The notes below the pieces were generated by a model, which worked only from the letters and a program-made list of their open reading frames with translations, searched no databases and was not told the DNA's origin. Below, one piece after another: positions 27,601 to 36,180 of a stretch of 64,000 bases of DNA. The position numbers and the translations under genes are program-made. Position 1 is the stretch's first letter. Every line of letters starts with the position of its first letter. Source of the stretch: Mimachlamys varia (taxonomy: Eukaryota > Mollusca > Bivalvia > Pectinida > Pectinidae); assembly GCA_947623455.1 (NCBI GenBank), contig OX392542.1, forward strand, positions 7,571,625 through 7,635,624, read 5' to 3'.

Positions 27601-30600
27601 TTAAATTTCATGGATTCATTTAAAATTTGAACACGTTTGTTTTACTCCTGAATGAGTGGGTTTACTGAAATGTGCATTGCAAGTATGTGATTTCAATATC
27701 GTTAATGCAGTTGCTTCAATTTTACAGAATCCAATGGCATTCTCCAGGGACGCACGTGCGGTAATTAACTCTTTTTACTTATAATCATCTATCTTAGTGT
27801 CGCTCGTGCTTGTATGAGAACTGAACAATAGGGTATAATGTTCAGATATTCAATAACAAAATAGTTATATCATGTTATTCAATAAAATGATCAACCGCTA
27901 CGATTATAGCGCTTTTGAAAAGTTGGATATAATTGTATTTTAAGAGGAAATAGTGTACCTTGGTCTTTATTTATCAATTAACCGTCTAACCAAATACGGA
28001 ACAACAGTTCCAACAGCTACTGTAAATAAGACTCAATACTCAGTTATTACTTCCTTAACCACTCATCCATCCCCAGATCAGTGTTAACGTTCACACCCAT
28101 GGTTTATTTTGTGACGTCTGTATTGCTGACTAAATAAAGCAAACCTTTCGGCACGAATTTCAAATATTAAATACACCATCAAAGGTAATTCTCCCCCGGA
28201 AATAATTACGATACGATTTTGTAAGGTAGAGACAGTGATAATAACATTTTAACATTATAAGTTAAATAATCAGCATCATCATCAACATATAGTTTGTCAA
28301 TTCAAAATAAGATCTGATCTGGTGAAATTTTATTTTTTTTGGCAAAATAAACAGTTGGTTGAAAGTATTAGTTTCCGATTGCTATATTTAGAGTAGCATA
28401 TGATATTCAGCGTTCTTAGCCGATTTCAACTTTTTATTTAACTTCGAAACTTAAATATCAGAATACACCTCAATAAAAAAAACAGAATCGTATAAATAGC
28501 ACACACGAAATTATAACCTTTATACTTTAAAATAAGATACAATGAAACCAAAATTGATTTAAACTTAATCAAATAGCTGTTTTGTCCTTCAAAGACAAGT
28601 GTTTATTTCGTGTTTTGTTGTGTGTACATACCCGCGTGAAACTATAATTAGTCAGATTTAGGAATATGACAGTTAAACCTCATATCCTTTTTATGCAGTT
28701 GTTGTTAAAGTCTATCCGATATGCTAACGCAAATTCAAGATTTCACGAGCATTACAAATAACAAAACGAAGGGAATTTACATTATCAATGCATGGCCCAT
28801 TTACAGCATTAACGAAGCGCCTTATTCTTCTTTGTGCGGAGTTTTTCATCTCGCCATTCATTGAAAACAGCCGGGTAATCGTGAAAAGGGACAAAAGTGC
28901 TTGCCAATTTTAGTATTCGTTATCAATGTATTTTTCTTGTTTTCTATAGGGAAAACTGACATACATTTATGACAGATAACAAAGATGAATTATGTTTTTA
29001 AAACAACCGAACAAAACCTCATTTAAAAGATTGCGTCAAATGGCTGTAAATTAAAGAGACGACGCGTGCTCGTCACCGATACTTACTGTTGTGATTCGTT
29101 TTGAATCTGTATTTGATTTTCTATTTTCTATTCATTGCAATGTAAACTGTGCGTTGGTAATGTTTTATTATGTCACCAAAAGATTACGATGTGCGGAAGA
29201 AACAAATTTCCAAATAAACAATCGAATGCGCATTTTGATTTCCTAAATGACGATGTGGGCGACCATTCACGAAACATTCAATTGTTTCCATAGATCTCGT
29301 TACGAAGCCATTAATCTGAAGCCCACTCTTCTTGTAATTAATTTCTTTTGATTGATATAGTAACTGCTGTACATTAAGCAAATCATTCTTTTATTTGACT
29401 AAAAACCGCATTTATGTATCTAAGGGCTGTGTTTATTAAGCAGTCATGCGAAACGGATATTTCTGGGAATCTATAGCATATGAATGTTTGTATTAGAAGC
29501 ATTTATGATAGGATTAAGGTTTGGTTTTGTGTATTTTGATGAGAATCCATAGACACAGTTTACAAAAAGGATAACGGCTGGATATTACCCACAGTTCAGT
29601 GAACAACCCATTCTGTAAAACCAACAAAGTAAAGCTATCTCGTTTTATCACCGTGTTATGCCTTAGCGCTCAGCCTAATCACAACAACACAGCAAACGAG
29701 GGGAATACTCAACACCGAGCGGTTCTGTTGACTTTCCTTCTGTGATTGAAGTTCCCAGTTTAATTTGCCACGGGGACATAGTCCGCTTAGCTGCATGTTC
29801 ATTTAATGTGTTCCTAGTGCCAAGGTCAGTTTAGCAATTCAGTGCCGCCTGCATCAAACGATTGGTATAGCAACAAGATAAAATGAAACTATCATAAGAG
29901 AAGATAATTACCGTTATTTCAAATGCACCGAAAAAAAATAGGGAAAATAAATACTGTTTCAAATATTTTTTCATCCAATCATTCTACACGGTGACCGAAA
30001 TATAACGGCCCCTTTAAACTATTATTGAAAACTATCTTTATGTTCATCATGGGATATTGAATATAATCGGACACAGTGATACCTTATTATAATGAAGCAT
30101 GAAACCTAAAAGTATTAACCTAGGATGAAACTACAAGTTAACTGACATTCAATTATTATTGACACGTATTTTCTATATGTTGTGGAGATTGAATATATGC
30201 GTTACAGACCTATAGACATCCAGTTAGTAATGGAAACATAGTCATATCAGATAACACTGGAATTCCTTGGTTAAGACAGATCTGAACTTATGTACATTTT
30301 CGTTAAGAAAATTGCTCCGTAATCAAAACTATATGTTCTCACCTTATATAATTTGGGTCTAGCTTCCAAACTAAGGCTAAATCCACATCTTTGATTGGTA
30401 TGTTTGTTAGACTAACAACATACAAATATATTTACCTTTGCTCTGTAATTTTTCATTGACACAATGCTAAGAGACAGTTGCTGCCATACGCCTATAACAC
30501 CCAGTGCCTCAGACCATAACAGCATTGGGACGTCATCATTCTCTATTGTGACGTCATCAATTTCATTGTTGTCTTCACTTGATTTGCTGTTCAAAATTGG

Positions 30601-32231
30601 TCCGAAGATACTAAATAAAGCACAATTATTCTATCAAAATGGAAATATAAGTAATGAACATTTTAACAAATATTGTTACAGTCCAATAACACACATTGCT
30701 ATTGCTGACAAACTTACATAAAGCCCTACCGGTTTTTTTTTTATGTTTGTTATCAATAGCAATGTGTGTTATAGGACTGTAACAACATTTGCTAAAACAT
30801 TCATTGCTTAAACGACACACTACCAACATCTTAATGATCTTATAAGTAATCCGGCAAAATATGATTTCTTTTTGAAAATTCAATATAATATTATTAATGA
30901 CACAAATCAATTTACTTCTGAGCGGATATTTTGTTGAATGAGCTAACACCTACAATCTAACATGCAAATAGAATTATTTTTTGTTTATGAACATTGTTCA
31001 AAGCATAGCGAAGCGTCAACCAATCCATAATCCGAATTCAAAATCGATCAACCTAGGGGCAAACTATGAAAACAAAGATCGACATTGGAACTCTTGTAAA
31101 AGTACCAGTGTTCCTGAAGACTAAGCGTCTTCTGCTTCATCGACGACAACCGCTAAGACATAACTCTTTCACATATGAAACAAGAAACACAATGTTGTCT
31201 ACTTTAATATTTACTATCATCTTTTTAAGCTAATATGGCGGTTTTCTTATTTTCGAATAAGTATATGATTGTACGCCTTGAAGCTATCAGTATCTGGTTC
31301 TCGACGTTCAAATAGGTTGGTTTTTGTTTTTACGTTTCAAAAATTACTAAAAGTTAACTCATATTACGCTCGACAGGTGAAGTACTGGATACTCAGTGGT
31401 TTTTCAATGTTTGATTTCAGATGTTTAGTTACCCAAGGTTAGGCCGGTCCGGTGCTGGATTCCCGGCTGATGTTATAGACGGTCTCGGTTGCTGTAATGT
31501 TGGTGTCAAGTCTATCAACGGTATGGCGATGTGCTCCGCCACTGAGTGTTGTGCAGGACTCCAAGAGTACCGCGACGTCAAGAAGCCCTTTGTGTTTTCT
31601 CTTTGTGTATGGGATGTAAGTACTTCACCATATATTCTGTATCTTCGTTCCTAGATCTACCATAACAACAAATTTCAGATCTGATTTTATTTTTAAACAA
31701 ATTATCCCAAGAATCTAAAACACGTATAACATGTTGAAAATTGTCCCTGGCTGAATTAGAGCTAATCTATTCCAATTTAATTCCATTTATTGAGTCTTCC
31801 AAGTGAAGAAGACTGTCTATTCTAGGTTCCTTCTTTCCTTGAATTTATCTCCATATCTATTGAAAACAAATCAGTAAACTCCGACTCTGCTATATTTAGT
31901 AAAATAGATTTAGTTAATTACAAGTTCTGCTGAATCCCATCGCTGTGTTGTATTGAAGAGTATGGACAAATGTCTTTCTATTTCGATTCTACATCAGCAC
32001 TGTATCTAAACATCTAACTACGTGATGTGTTAACATGCATGTACAATTATGTTAATCGGTGCTATTTTCAGTATTTTCAGTGAAAACTTCATACACATGT
32101 ACTACATAAACCAATCTTGTTAACAGAAACATGTTCATAAACATAAGTTCAGGTAAATCTGGAAGCTTGACATAATTTCATTTTCGTTTTCTATACATTT
32201 TCAGAACTGTGCTGAAGAGGACAAAGCGTGA
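3550..32231 (+). CDS. Divergent small cardioactive peptide-like (PRX-amide) neuropeptide precursor, 8 coding exons
   Basis: Joined exons 3550-3615, 21920-21952, 22515-22553, 25028-25153, 27319-27354, 27728-27760, 31421-31615 and 32205-32231 encode 184 residues. All junctions are GT/AG and phase 0. Residues 1 to about 21 are a hydrophobic signal peptide. QKR (29-31) is followed by APGRQHPRL-G-RR (32-43). After an acidic linker come NFLAYPRG-GR (89-98), SSNPMAFSRDAR (99-110) and AMFSYPRL-GR (111-120). The C-terminal domain has Cys at 135, 136, 149, 154, 155, 173 and 178 in a CC-C-CC-C-C order. Known molluscan SCPs end YLAFPRM-amide and their precursors carry a Cys-rich C-terminal part, so NFLAYPRG is the most telling match. 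Inference: a secreted, amidated neuropeptide precursor processed by prohormone convertases, acting through neuromedin U/pyrokinin/SCP-type receptors. Peptide endings (PRL, PRG) differ from PRM, suggesting a paralogue or a fast-evolving orthologue. Exon structure is more certain than the family name. Confidence 0.8.
5100..6250. repeat. Degenerate 21-bp tandem repeat
   Basis: The unit is CACTAGCGATACCACAAGGTC with variants. From about 5284 to 5480 roughly nine copies are nearly identical and in register (7 codons, hence the QGPLAIP-like repeats in translation and open frames on both strands). On both sides the motif decays: AGCGATACCACAAA recurs at irregular spacing to about 6240. Read as a minisatellite with a homogenised core and old eroded flanks, not as coding sequence. 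Confidence 0.85.
6251..11570. other. Intronic AT-rich stretch, nothing recognised
   Basis: Inside intron 1. Only short reading frames of about 100 residues or fewer with no domain, splice-flanked exon pattern or clear repeat. Contains A/T runs and ordinary low-complexity patches. Confidence 0.5.
11576..11595 (+). repeat. G homopolymer, about 20 G
   Basis: An uninterrupted run of about 20 G preceded by AGGGA. Such tracts are length-unstable and prone to sequencing error, so the exact length should not be trusted. It could form a G-quadruplex when single-stranded. Confidence 0.85.
13110..13283. mobile_element. 174-bp inverted-repeat MITE with 6-bp target duplication
   Basis: Ends are TACGGAAGCC and GGCTTCCGTA, flanked by CAGAAG at 13104-13109 and 13284-13289, read as a 6-bp target-site duplication. 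The arms stay similar for about 65 bp (shared GTGCCACTGT and GGCGGCCGCCACTTAATT blocks), so nearly the whole element is one inverted repeat. Inside are repeats of about 23 bp built on ATCTGGCGGC and CCACTTAATT, strikingly GC-rich against an AT-rich intron. There is no coding capacity, so it is a non-autonomous DNA transposon. Superfamily not assigned; few superfamilies make 6-bp duplications. Confidence 0.8.
13395..13590 (+). repeat. Dispersed repeat family 2, copy 1
   Basis: Shares the line ACATGTACTGCACCTTTTAA, AGCAATCCATACAGTATGCC and the later CTTCTAGG and TTCTTAACTAATGAAGAAGC blocks with copies at 15.74 kb, 39.40 kb and 50.01 kb. Diverged, with no coding potential seen. Confidence 0.65.
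15741..16030 (+). repeat. Dispersed repeat family 2, copy 2
   Basis: Aligns by eye with 50011-50430 over its length: CACATATGCTGCA, GTAATAGATACA-TATGCCG, the TAGGACTCTT block, AGTAGAAGCAGAAGGGT, and TACTACGAAAAT-TGTATA-TATGTACCGT-CCACTACTAA. It is the fullest uninterrupted member in the window. Mobile-element type unknown; there are no obvious terminal inverted repeats. Confidence 0.7.
17384..17460 (+). repeat. Dispersed repeat family 1 fragment
   Basis: Carries AATTAGAGAATACCGAAGCG, then TAATCCGAACTCAAAATCG and ATTAAACCAGGGGC, the recurring end block of family 1 (best copies at 39.85, 51.66 and 52.37 kb). Confidence 0.7.
18274..18294. repeat. Perfect short hairpin
   Basis: Arms CGTAAACGC and GCGTTTACG pair perfectly around a GAA loop. 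Outside lie further pairing GTAAA and TTTAC blocks. It sits directly upstream of the GC-box/CRE doublet, which suggests the two belong to one unit. No CTRR end follows, so it is not a standard Helitron terminus. Confidence 0.7.
18339..18437 (+). promoter_or_regulatory. Duplicated GC-box + CRE module
   Basis: AGCTCCGCCC occurs at 18341-18350 and 18405-18414. Each is followed by a CRE at the same spacing of 24 bases between starts (TGACGTCA at 18365-18372, CGACGTCA at 18429-18436). An ATTTGCAT octamer (18397-18404) ends at the second module. The unit is thus a tandem repeat with a 64-bp period in which the binding-site-like words are better kept than the DNA between. Could be an intronic enhancer or promoter, or the promoter part of a degraded transposon. 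Function is inferred from motifs only. Confidence 0.4.
18661..18740 (-). repeat. Dispersed repeat family 1 fragment, reverse
   Basis: Reverse orientation of the family 1 end block: ATCGATTTTGAGTTTAGATT followed by GTTTTGAAGACGCTTCGGTA and TTTTCTGA. Diverged. Confidence 0.6.
20980..21290 (+). repeat. Dispersed repeat family 1, diverged longer copy
   Basis: Begins with a GGAGAATGCC-TAACGTCAACAAAACGATC block, then CTAAAATCGATTAAACTAAGGG, continues with the CTGCTTCATCGACGACAACCG segment (about 21140-21160) and the AATGTGAGAACTGAGGCATC segment (about 21207-21226). Order matches copies at 33.2 and 34.2 kb. Confidence 0.6.
21340..21422 (-). repeat. Dispersed repeat family 1 fragment, reverse
   Basis: Reads CTCTAGTTTAATCGATTTTG then GATTTTGTTGACGCTTTGGT and ATTCTCTGA, the reverse complement of the family 1 end block. 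Confidence 0.65.
21720..21780 (-). repeat. Family 1 internal fragment, reverse orientation
   Basis: Read on the + strand it gives GKAKDALSSGTRG, close to the DEAEDAYSSGTPG line found on the - strand of the other family 1 copies. It lies only 140 bases before exon 2 and its frame runs into it, but exon 2 has its own strong acceptor, so this is repeat sequence and not an upstream coding part. Confidence 0.45.
21920..21952 (+). CDS. SCP-like precursor exon 2: pro-segment with QKR cleavage site
   Basis: 11 codons, AVSLDRQKRAP, between a long pyrimidine tract ending TTTGCAG and the donor GTGAGT. Phase 0 on both sides. KR is a classic prohormone convertase site and releases the following peptide, which begins with A-P here and continues in exon 3. 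Confidence 0.85.
21953..22514 (+). other. Intron 2 (562 bp)
   Basis: GTGAGT to GCTTTAG. AT-rich, nothing else recognised. Confidence 0.75.
22515..22553 (+). CDS. SCP-like precursor exon 3: HPRL-amide peptide
   Basis: 13 codons, GRQHPRLGRRSQE, between TTTAG and the donor GTATGT, phase 0. With A-P from exon 2 the predicted product is APGRQHPRL-amide: G supplies the amide and RR is the cleavage site. The PRL-G-RR ending is the PRX-amide signature; the residues before it (RQH) differ from the YLAF of classic SCPs. Confidence 0.8.
22554..25027 (+). other. Intron 3 (2474 bp)
   Basis: GTATGT to GTTTGCAG. A minus-strand reading frame at 23106-23375 has a hydrophobic stretch but no recognised family and is not called as a gene. 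No other feature was seen. Confidence 0.7.
25028..25153 (+). CDS. SCP-like precursor exon 4: acidic spacer
   Basis: 42 codons from QTNDSVGG to NPERYQ, donor GTTTGT, phase 0. The middle (ALKEQYVNLFVDLLSSAIQA) looks like an amphipathic helix without dibasic sites, so it is probably a spacer or propeptide between peptide 1 and the peptide 2-4 cluster. Noticeably GC-richer than its surroundings, as expected for coding sequence. The acceptor could also be placed at the next CAG, which would drop one Gln. Confidence 0.8.
25154..27318 (+). other. Intron 4 (2165 bp)
   Basis: GTTTGT to TTTTTGTAG. Several short open frames on the + strand carry no PR-G-R motif or other domain. Confidence 0.7.
27319..27354 (+). 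CDS. SCP-like precursor exon 5: NFLAYPRG-amide peptide
   Basis: 12 codons, NFLAYPRGGRSS, between TTTTTGTAG and GTGAGT, phase 0. Aligned with the classic SCP MNYLAFPRM-amide it keeps N, L, A, P, R and swaps F/Y at both aromatic positions; the last residue is G instead of M. GR provides amidation and monobasic cleavage. This is the strongest family evidence in the gene. Confidence 0.8.
27355..27727 (+). other. Intron 5 (373 bp)
   Basis: GTGAGT to ATTTTACAG. Short, AT-rich, nothing else seen. Confidence 0.75.
27728..27760 (+). CDS. SCP-like precursor exon 6: degenerate peptide repeat
   Basis: 11 codons, NPMAFSRDARA, between TTTTACAG and GTAATT, phase 0. PMAFSRDAR lines up with YLAFPRMGR, but Pro is Ser and the amidation Gly is Ala, so an amidated product is not expected. 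The exon is nonetheless intact and in frame. It may act as a spacer or yield a non-amidated peptide. Confidence 0.7.
30648..30810. repeat. Imperfect palindrome with about 60-bp arms
   Basis: The left arm (TAATGAACATTTTAAC, ATTGTTACAGTCC, AACACACATTGCTATTG) is answered in reverse complement by CAATAGCAATGTGTGTT, GGACTGTAACAACAT and AAAACATTCATT. A T-rich middle of about 40 bp separates the arms. It is a foldback or hairpin-type insertion lacking recognisable terminal repeats or target duplication. Located within intron 6, so the pre-mRNA could form a long hairpin. Confidence 0.75.
31003..31163 (+). repeat. Dispersed repeat family 1 copy
   Basis: AGCGAAGCGTCAACCAATCC, TTCAAAATCGATCAACCTAG, CTCTTGTAAAAGTA and AGCGTCTTCTGCTTCATCG in family order. 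Confidence 0.7.
31421..31615 (+). CDS. SCP-like precursor exon 7: MFSYPRL-amide and Cys-rich domain
   Basis: 65 codons between GATTTCAG and GTAAGT, phase 0. It starts MFSYPRLGRS: with the Ala ending exon 6 the predicted peptide is (A)MFSYPRL-amide. After SGAGFPADVIDGLG comes the Cys-rich domain, with CC at 135-136, C149, CC at 154-155 and C173 in precursor numbering. A Cys-rich C-terminal part after the peptides fits molluscan SCP precursors. If intron 7 is retained, translation reads 12 more residues (VSTSPYILYLRS) and stops, losing the last Cys. Confidence 0.85.
31616..32204 (+). other. Intron 7 (589 bp)
   Basis: GTAAGT to CATTTTCAG. AT-rich, no other feature. Confidence 0.75.
32205..32231 (+). 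CDS. SCP-like precursor exon 8: last eight residues
   Basis: AACTGTGCTGAAGAGG onward encodes NCAEEDKA and TGA after the acceptor TTTTCAG. It adds a seventh Cys (178) to the C-terminal domain. The tail is short, so an alternative last exon is possible, but frame, acceptor and the poly(A) signal 400 bases on agree. Confidence 0.7.
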   Translation, partial: NCAEEDKA

Positions 32232-32650
32232 TGACCTGTACTTTTACATCTGCTAAAACTAATAGGTAGCATTTTATATATAATTTTACAACTAGAAACA
32301 ACCAAACCTCACATCAAGAGCGCCTTTGGATTTCATTTGACAGACTTAGACAGACTAACTGTTGTTTCATTTCACCGGTTGCACTCACACCGGAACATGC
32401 AGTGACTATTGTAAAGTAAAATGGTGTGTTCCTATGGACAAGCGAGTAATATGTTGGTTCATTCTCAATCTGTTGGTTGAGTAGAAGCTTGTTTTTTCGT
32501 CTAAAAAGATCTCAACAACAGTGTGGATGTGTTACCTGGCTGCTATAGAGCTAACCCAAACATTTTGCACATTGGGACAAGTTAGTAGATAAACCTTAAT
32601 ACACTATAGTTTTCGTTTTGCAAAAATAAATATAATGTTTTTGACATTTT
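32232..32650 (+). terminator. 3' untranslated region and poly(A) signal
   Basis: AATAAA at 32625-32630 is followed by a T/GT-rich stretch (about 32638-32665) of the kind found downstream of cleavage sites. Cleavage is predicted near 32645-32650. Confidence 0.6.
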
Positions 32651-33224
32651 TTTTGTCGTTGTCTCTTGGAAATTTGCTGTATTGTTAACAATACACATTA
32701 CGTTATAAAGAATTTTTTCTTTCATTTTTACCAGTGAAATACCGAACATAATTCATTTCACTAGTGAAATATCACTTTTGCTGATTTGACCAATCAAAAC
32801 ACAGCTTACAAATTGGCAAAGTTAGGCAAAAGTACACAAATAACAGAACTAGGATACTTTCTAACAGTAAAAGGGATAAATCATAACCCACATAAGCCTG
32901 GCTGATACTGATACTTTACCATCTGGGTGAAGGGTGACAAACATATTCGAATTTCCCTTGCTTCCTACCATCTTAGATTCGGCGGTTATCAACAACGCGA
33001 AATGATCTGAGTTGATGACTAGACTTGAAATATTTCACATTATGACAGTAAAATAACATACTTATGACGACAAGGCATTCTTTATTCAGTGATCAAAAGA
33101 AGTTAGTGACGAGTTTTCACATTTTATTAAACAATTTACAGAGAGGGCCATATTTTGTCACATCGAAGTGTCTAGACTTGCTAGTGAAATTAAACACAGA
33201 TTGTAAAATCACAATAGAATAAGA
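32651..33224. other. Intergenic, nothing recognised
   Basis: AT-rich with only short frames. Confidence 0.5.
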
Positions 33225-33460
33225 CCAGGCATTCCAGAAGAAAAAAAAACGTCTTCTACTTCATCAACGACACTCGCTATGCAACATGTTTTATTGCTAA
33301 GCAAAGGGATCTTGCGAACAAAAGAAAACATGTCCTCAATGTAAGAACCGAGTCATCATACTCAAGCACACTTATGAGCATATTCGAAATCGTCCACCTT
33401 TATAAAATACAAAGGTACCAAATATTGCTAATCGAGACCAAGATGGCGAACGTCAAGCAT
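33225..33460 (+). repeat. Dispersed repeat family 1 copy, 5' part missing
   Basis: GAATAAGACCAGGCATTCC, CGTCTTCTACTTCATCAACG, AATGTAAGAACCGAGTCATC and GAGACCAAGATGGCGA follow the family order seen at 51.7 and 52.4 kb. Confidence 0.65.
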
Positions 33461-34249
33461 TAAGAAGTTAAAACATATTTAAGAATATTACCTACAATAT
33501 TTATAATCAATATTTCGTTTACAATATCGAAGTAAAACAACTGTGTCAAACACTAGATAATTAAATAATATCGAATCCTTGACGCATTGGCAATATATGA
33601 ACAGACAAAAGATTTACACAAATATCTTTGTAAAGACCAATATCAGGCGTTCCGGAAGGGTACACGTATGCTACGTCATCGGCACGAGACATTTAAGTGT
33701 GCATACCACAAGGGATAATCTTATAGCGGAAGAGAAAACACATGAAATCTCATTAAGAGACATGGCTGGATATAACATTTACCTAGGCATTCAGTATTGT
33801 ATACCACCCATATTCAATTAGGACCAGAATGATTTACATGGCTTGTTGTGTACATTGAACTAAGGAGATGAACTAAGGAAGTTAATCTATAAAAACTAAT
33901 GTGAATACAGTTATACCGTAATTAGGTCTACATAATTTAATTAGACTTTTCTGTCACATATACGTACGTTTATTTAGAGCTGTGAACGTTGAAAAACATC
34001 GATATACTTGACAAGCAGTAAGATATCTTTCATCAATTTATTTTTAATAGTTTATTACATTTTTATTCAAGAGAAAATCGAAACACTTTTTGTCGTGAAT
34101 AGAAAATATTCATGTACATTGTATACAAGTCTTCATTTCCGCCGAGCAATCGGTTGTTGTTAACGATCCACAACAAAGATACAGTGTAGTACGACATCAT
34201 AAATATAAATAGCTACTTGACTTCGAACTGTCAGAAAAAACTAAAACAG

Positions 34250-34480
34250 AGGATACCAAAACATCAACAAAACCATATTCTGAACTCAAACTCGTATAAA
34301 CTAGGGCAAAATATGAACAAAGGAGCTTCTGCTTCTTCCGCCATGTAACAATTCAATGCCATGGTCTTAAAGTGAGAGCTGAGGTTTAATTCTCAAACAA
34401 AACAAGCAGGCATAGTAATGAGTATATTCAAAAACGTCCATCATTTCTCAACGAGACCAAGACGTCGACTATAAAACTAT
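34250..34480 (+). repeat. Dispersed repeat family 1 copy, internal deletion
   Basis: GGATACCAAAACATCAAC, AAACTAGGGCAAAATATGAA, a shortened CTTCTGCTTCTTCCGCCATG, then GTGAGAGCTGAGG, AAAAACGTCCATC and GAGACCAAGA. Confidence 0.65.
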
Positions 34481-36180
34481 TCAGCAACAGAGGTCGCAGA
34501 TTAATTTAGATATCTATCACGTTGTTACATTTACAATGTATTAGTTTTGAAGAATGCTGAAAGCTTTACACAACACGATTGCATCTATAGTGTTTAATAA
34601 CCGATACAGCTTAACAAACAAGCAATACACATTCTGCTTTTTCGTCCTTAAATGCTTCATCTTAATGGTAGCCCCTACCATCAAACAAGAGGAAATCCGA
34701 ATGGAAAAATGGTGGCAAAAGTAAGCAATATTTAATCTTCGAACAGCATTTGCCCCCTATATAAAGGTTGATTGAAATGTGAAAGAAAACAAAACAACAT
34801 AAACATAAGCATCTCCATATAAATGTTCTTTTAATATTTCTTCATAAACCATTGGATAAAATTTATCAATCAATCAAGAAGAATCTTGGTAGTGTGAAAG
34901 TAACACAAATGAAAACTATCAAACAAGCACAAACAGAGCTACAACCGCCTGAACTGGATTTGTTTGCTTGTTTGTTTCAGTGTTACGGCCCGTCGACAAC
35001 TTTTGTCATTTAGGGCTAGGCCAGTTTTGTTATTTATAAGATAGGGTGGTCATTTCATAAAAGAGGTCGAAATGAGATTAAATCGAGACTTGTATATTTT
35101 ATAATCAACTGGGAAAAGACATTTTAAGTTAAAAATCATATTAAAAGTAATAACAGGTGACAAAAGAAATTAGAAAAAAAATATTAATGGTTTGGATAGA
35201 TAAAAATGTGATGAGATACTGTCACATAATCATTATAAATGTTGGGTTCAATTTTGTAAAACAAACCTCTATCTTTCAAATAGCAAAAGAGTCGGTCTAT
35301 GCTTAAAACATTAAATAGCGATTTCGTGTCGGGGAAATATATTTGTCACGGACATGTTGAGAGACGACGAACTTTATTACAAAAATGATCTACTAAAATG
35401 GGGAGTCGCAATAAATTAAGCACGAACAAAAGCTAATATGCCTACTAAACAAAGAGGGAAAATACCGGAATGTAAAATATTTCCTAATATACTTGTGACA
35501 TTCATTATGACTTATCCTGTCAGAACAGAAAACTTTTTAATTCATCACTTATAATCCAAAATGCCATTCACTATTGATTCATTCACGCAAATACTGATTA
35601 CACTCCTACAAAGATAATGAGGTTTAATAATCCATTGACGGTGTTGTCTTCCTCTTTACTTTAAGTATTTAGTCATTACTCTGAGTAGAAAGAACAAAAA
35701 GATAATTAAACACAAGTGTGGCGACTTAAAGTCGGAAAAGCAGAGAATATAAAGCATGTAAGTGTGAGGAAAGAAGAAATAATAACCACAATATAATTAG
35801 TGTAGATAAATACCTTAATGTATGTCGAAAAAAAACAACTGAAGCAGTCGCCCTCGATTACCACCACTTGAATATACTAGGCTAATTCGTACGAGTATGA
35901 ATGCTTCAATATGATATAACGCAGTTGATATGTTTATTTCTAAAGTGAAAATGATAAACTATAAAAGATAAACTTATTACGTGTTACAATGTTCCCGTTG
36001 TGATCCTGGTATGGAAATGAAAGACGCTATACTTATCAGCATTACCTATACAAACAATTCTTTTTTTTAAGTAAAAGATGTAAACATTTTCACATCACAC
36101 ATTACAGTATGCTCTACACAGCTTATTAAACAAAACATAAATCATAGTACAGTATACACGTGAATAGTATATAAAACTGA
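34481..36180. other. Intergenic, possible abundant-repeat fragment
   Basis: No gene recognised. The segment near 34984-35030 (TTACGGCCCGTCGACAAC, GTCATTTAGGGCTAGGCC) resembles a repeat I associate with bivalve genomes, too short here to classify. Confidence 0.35.

Larger units (their letters stand above)
27761..31420 (+). other. Intron 6 (3660 bp)
   Basis: GTAATT to TTGATTTCAG. Holds two GACGTCATCA words 21 bases apart (30529 and 30550), a long palindrome (30648-30810) and a family 1 fragment (31.0 kb). No further peptide exon recognised. Confidence 0.7.

Noticed and set aside
30412..30949. Frames on both strands around the palindrome
   Set aside because: Both read through the inverted repeat and low-complexity sequence; no domain.
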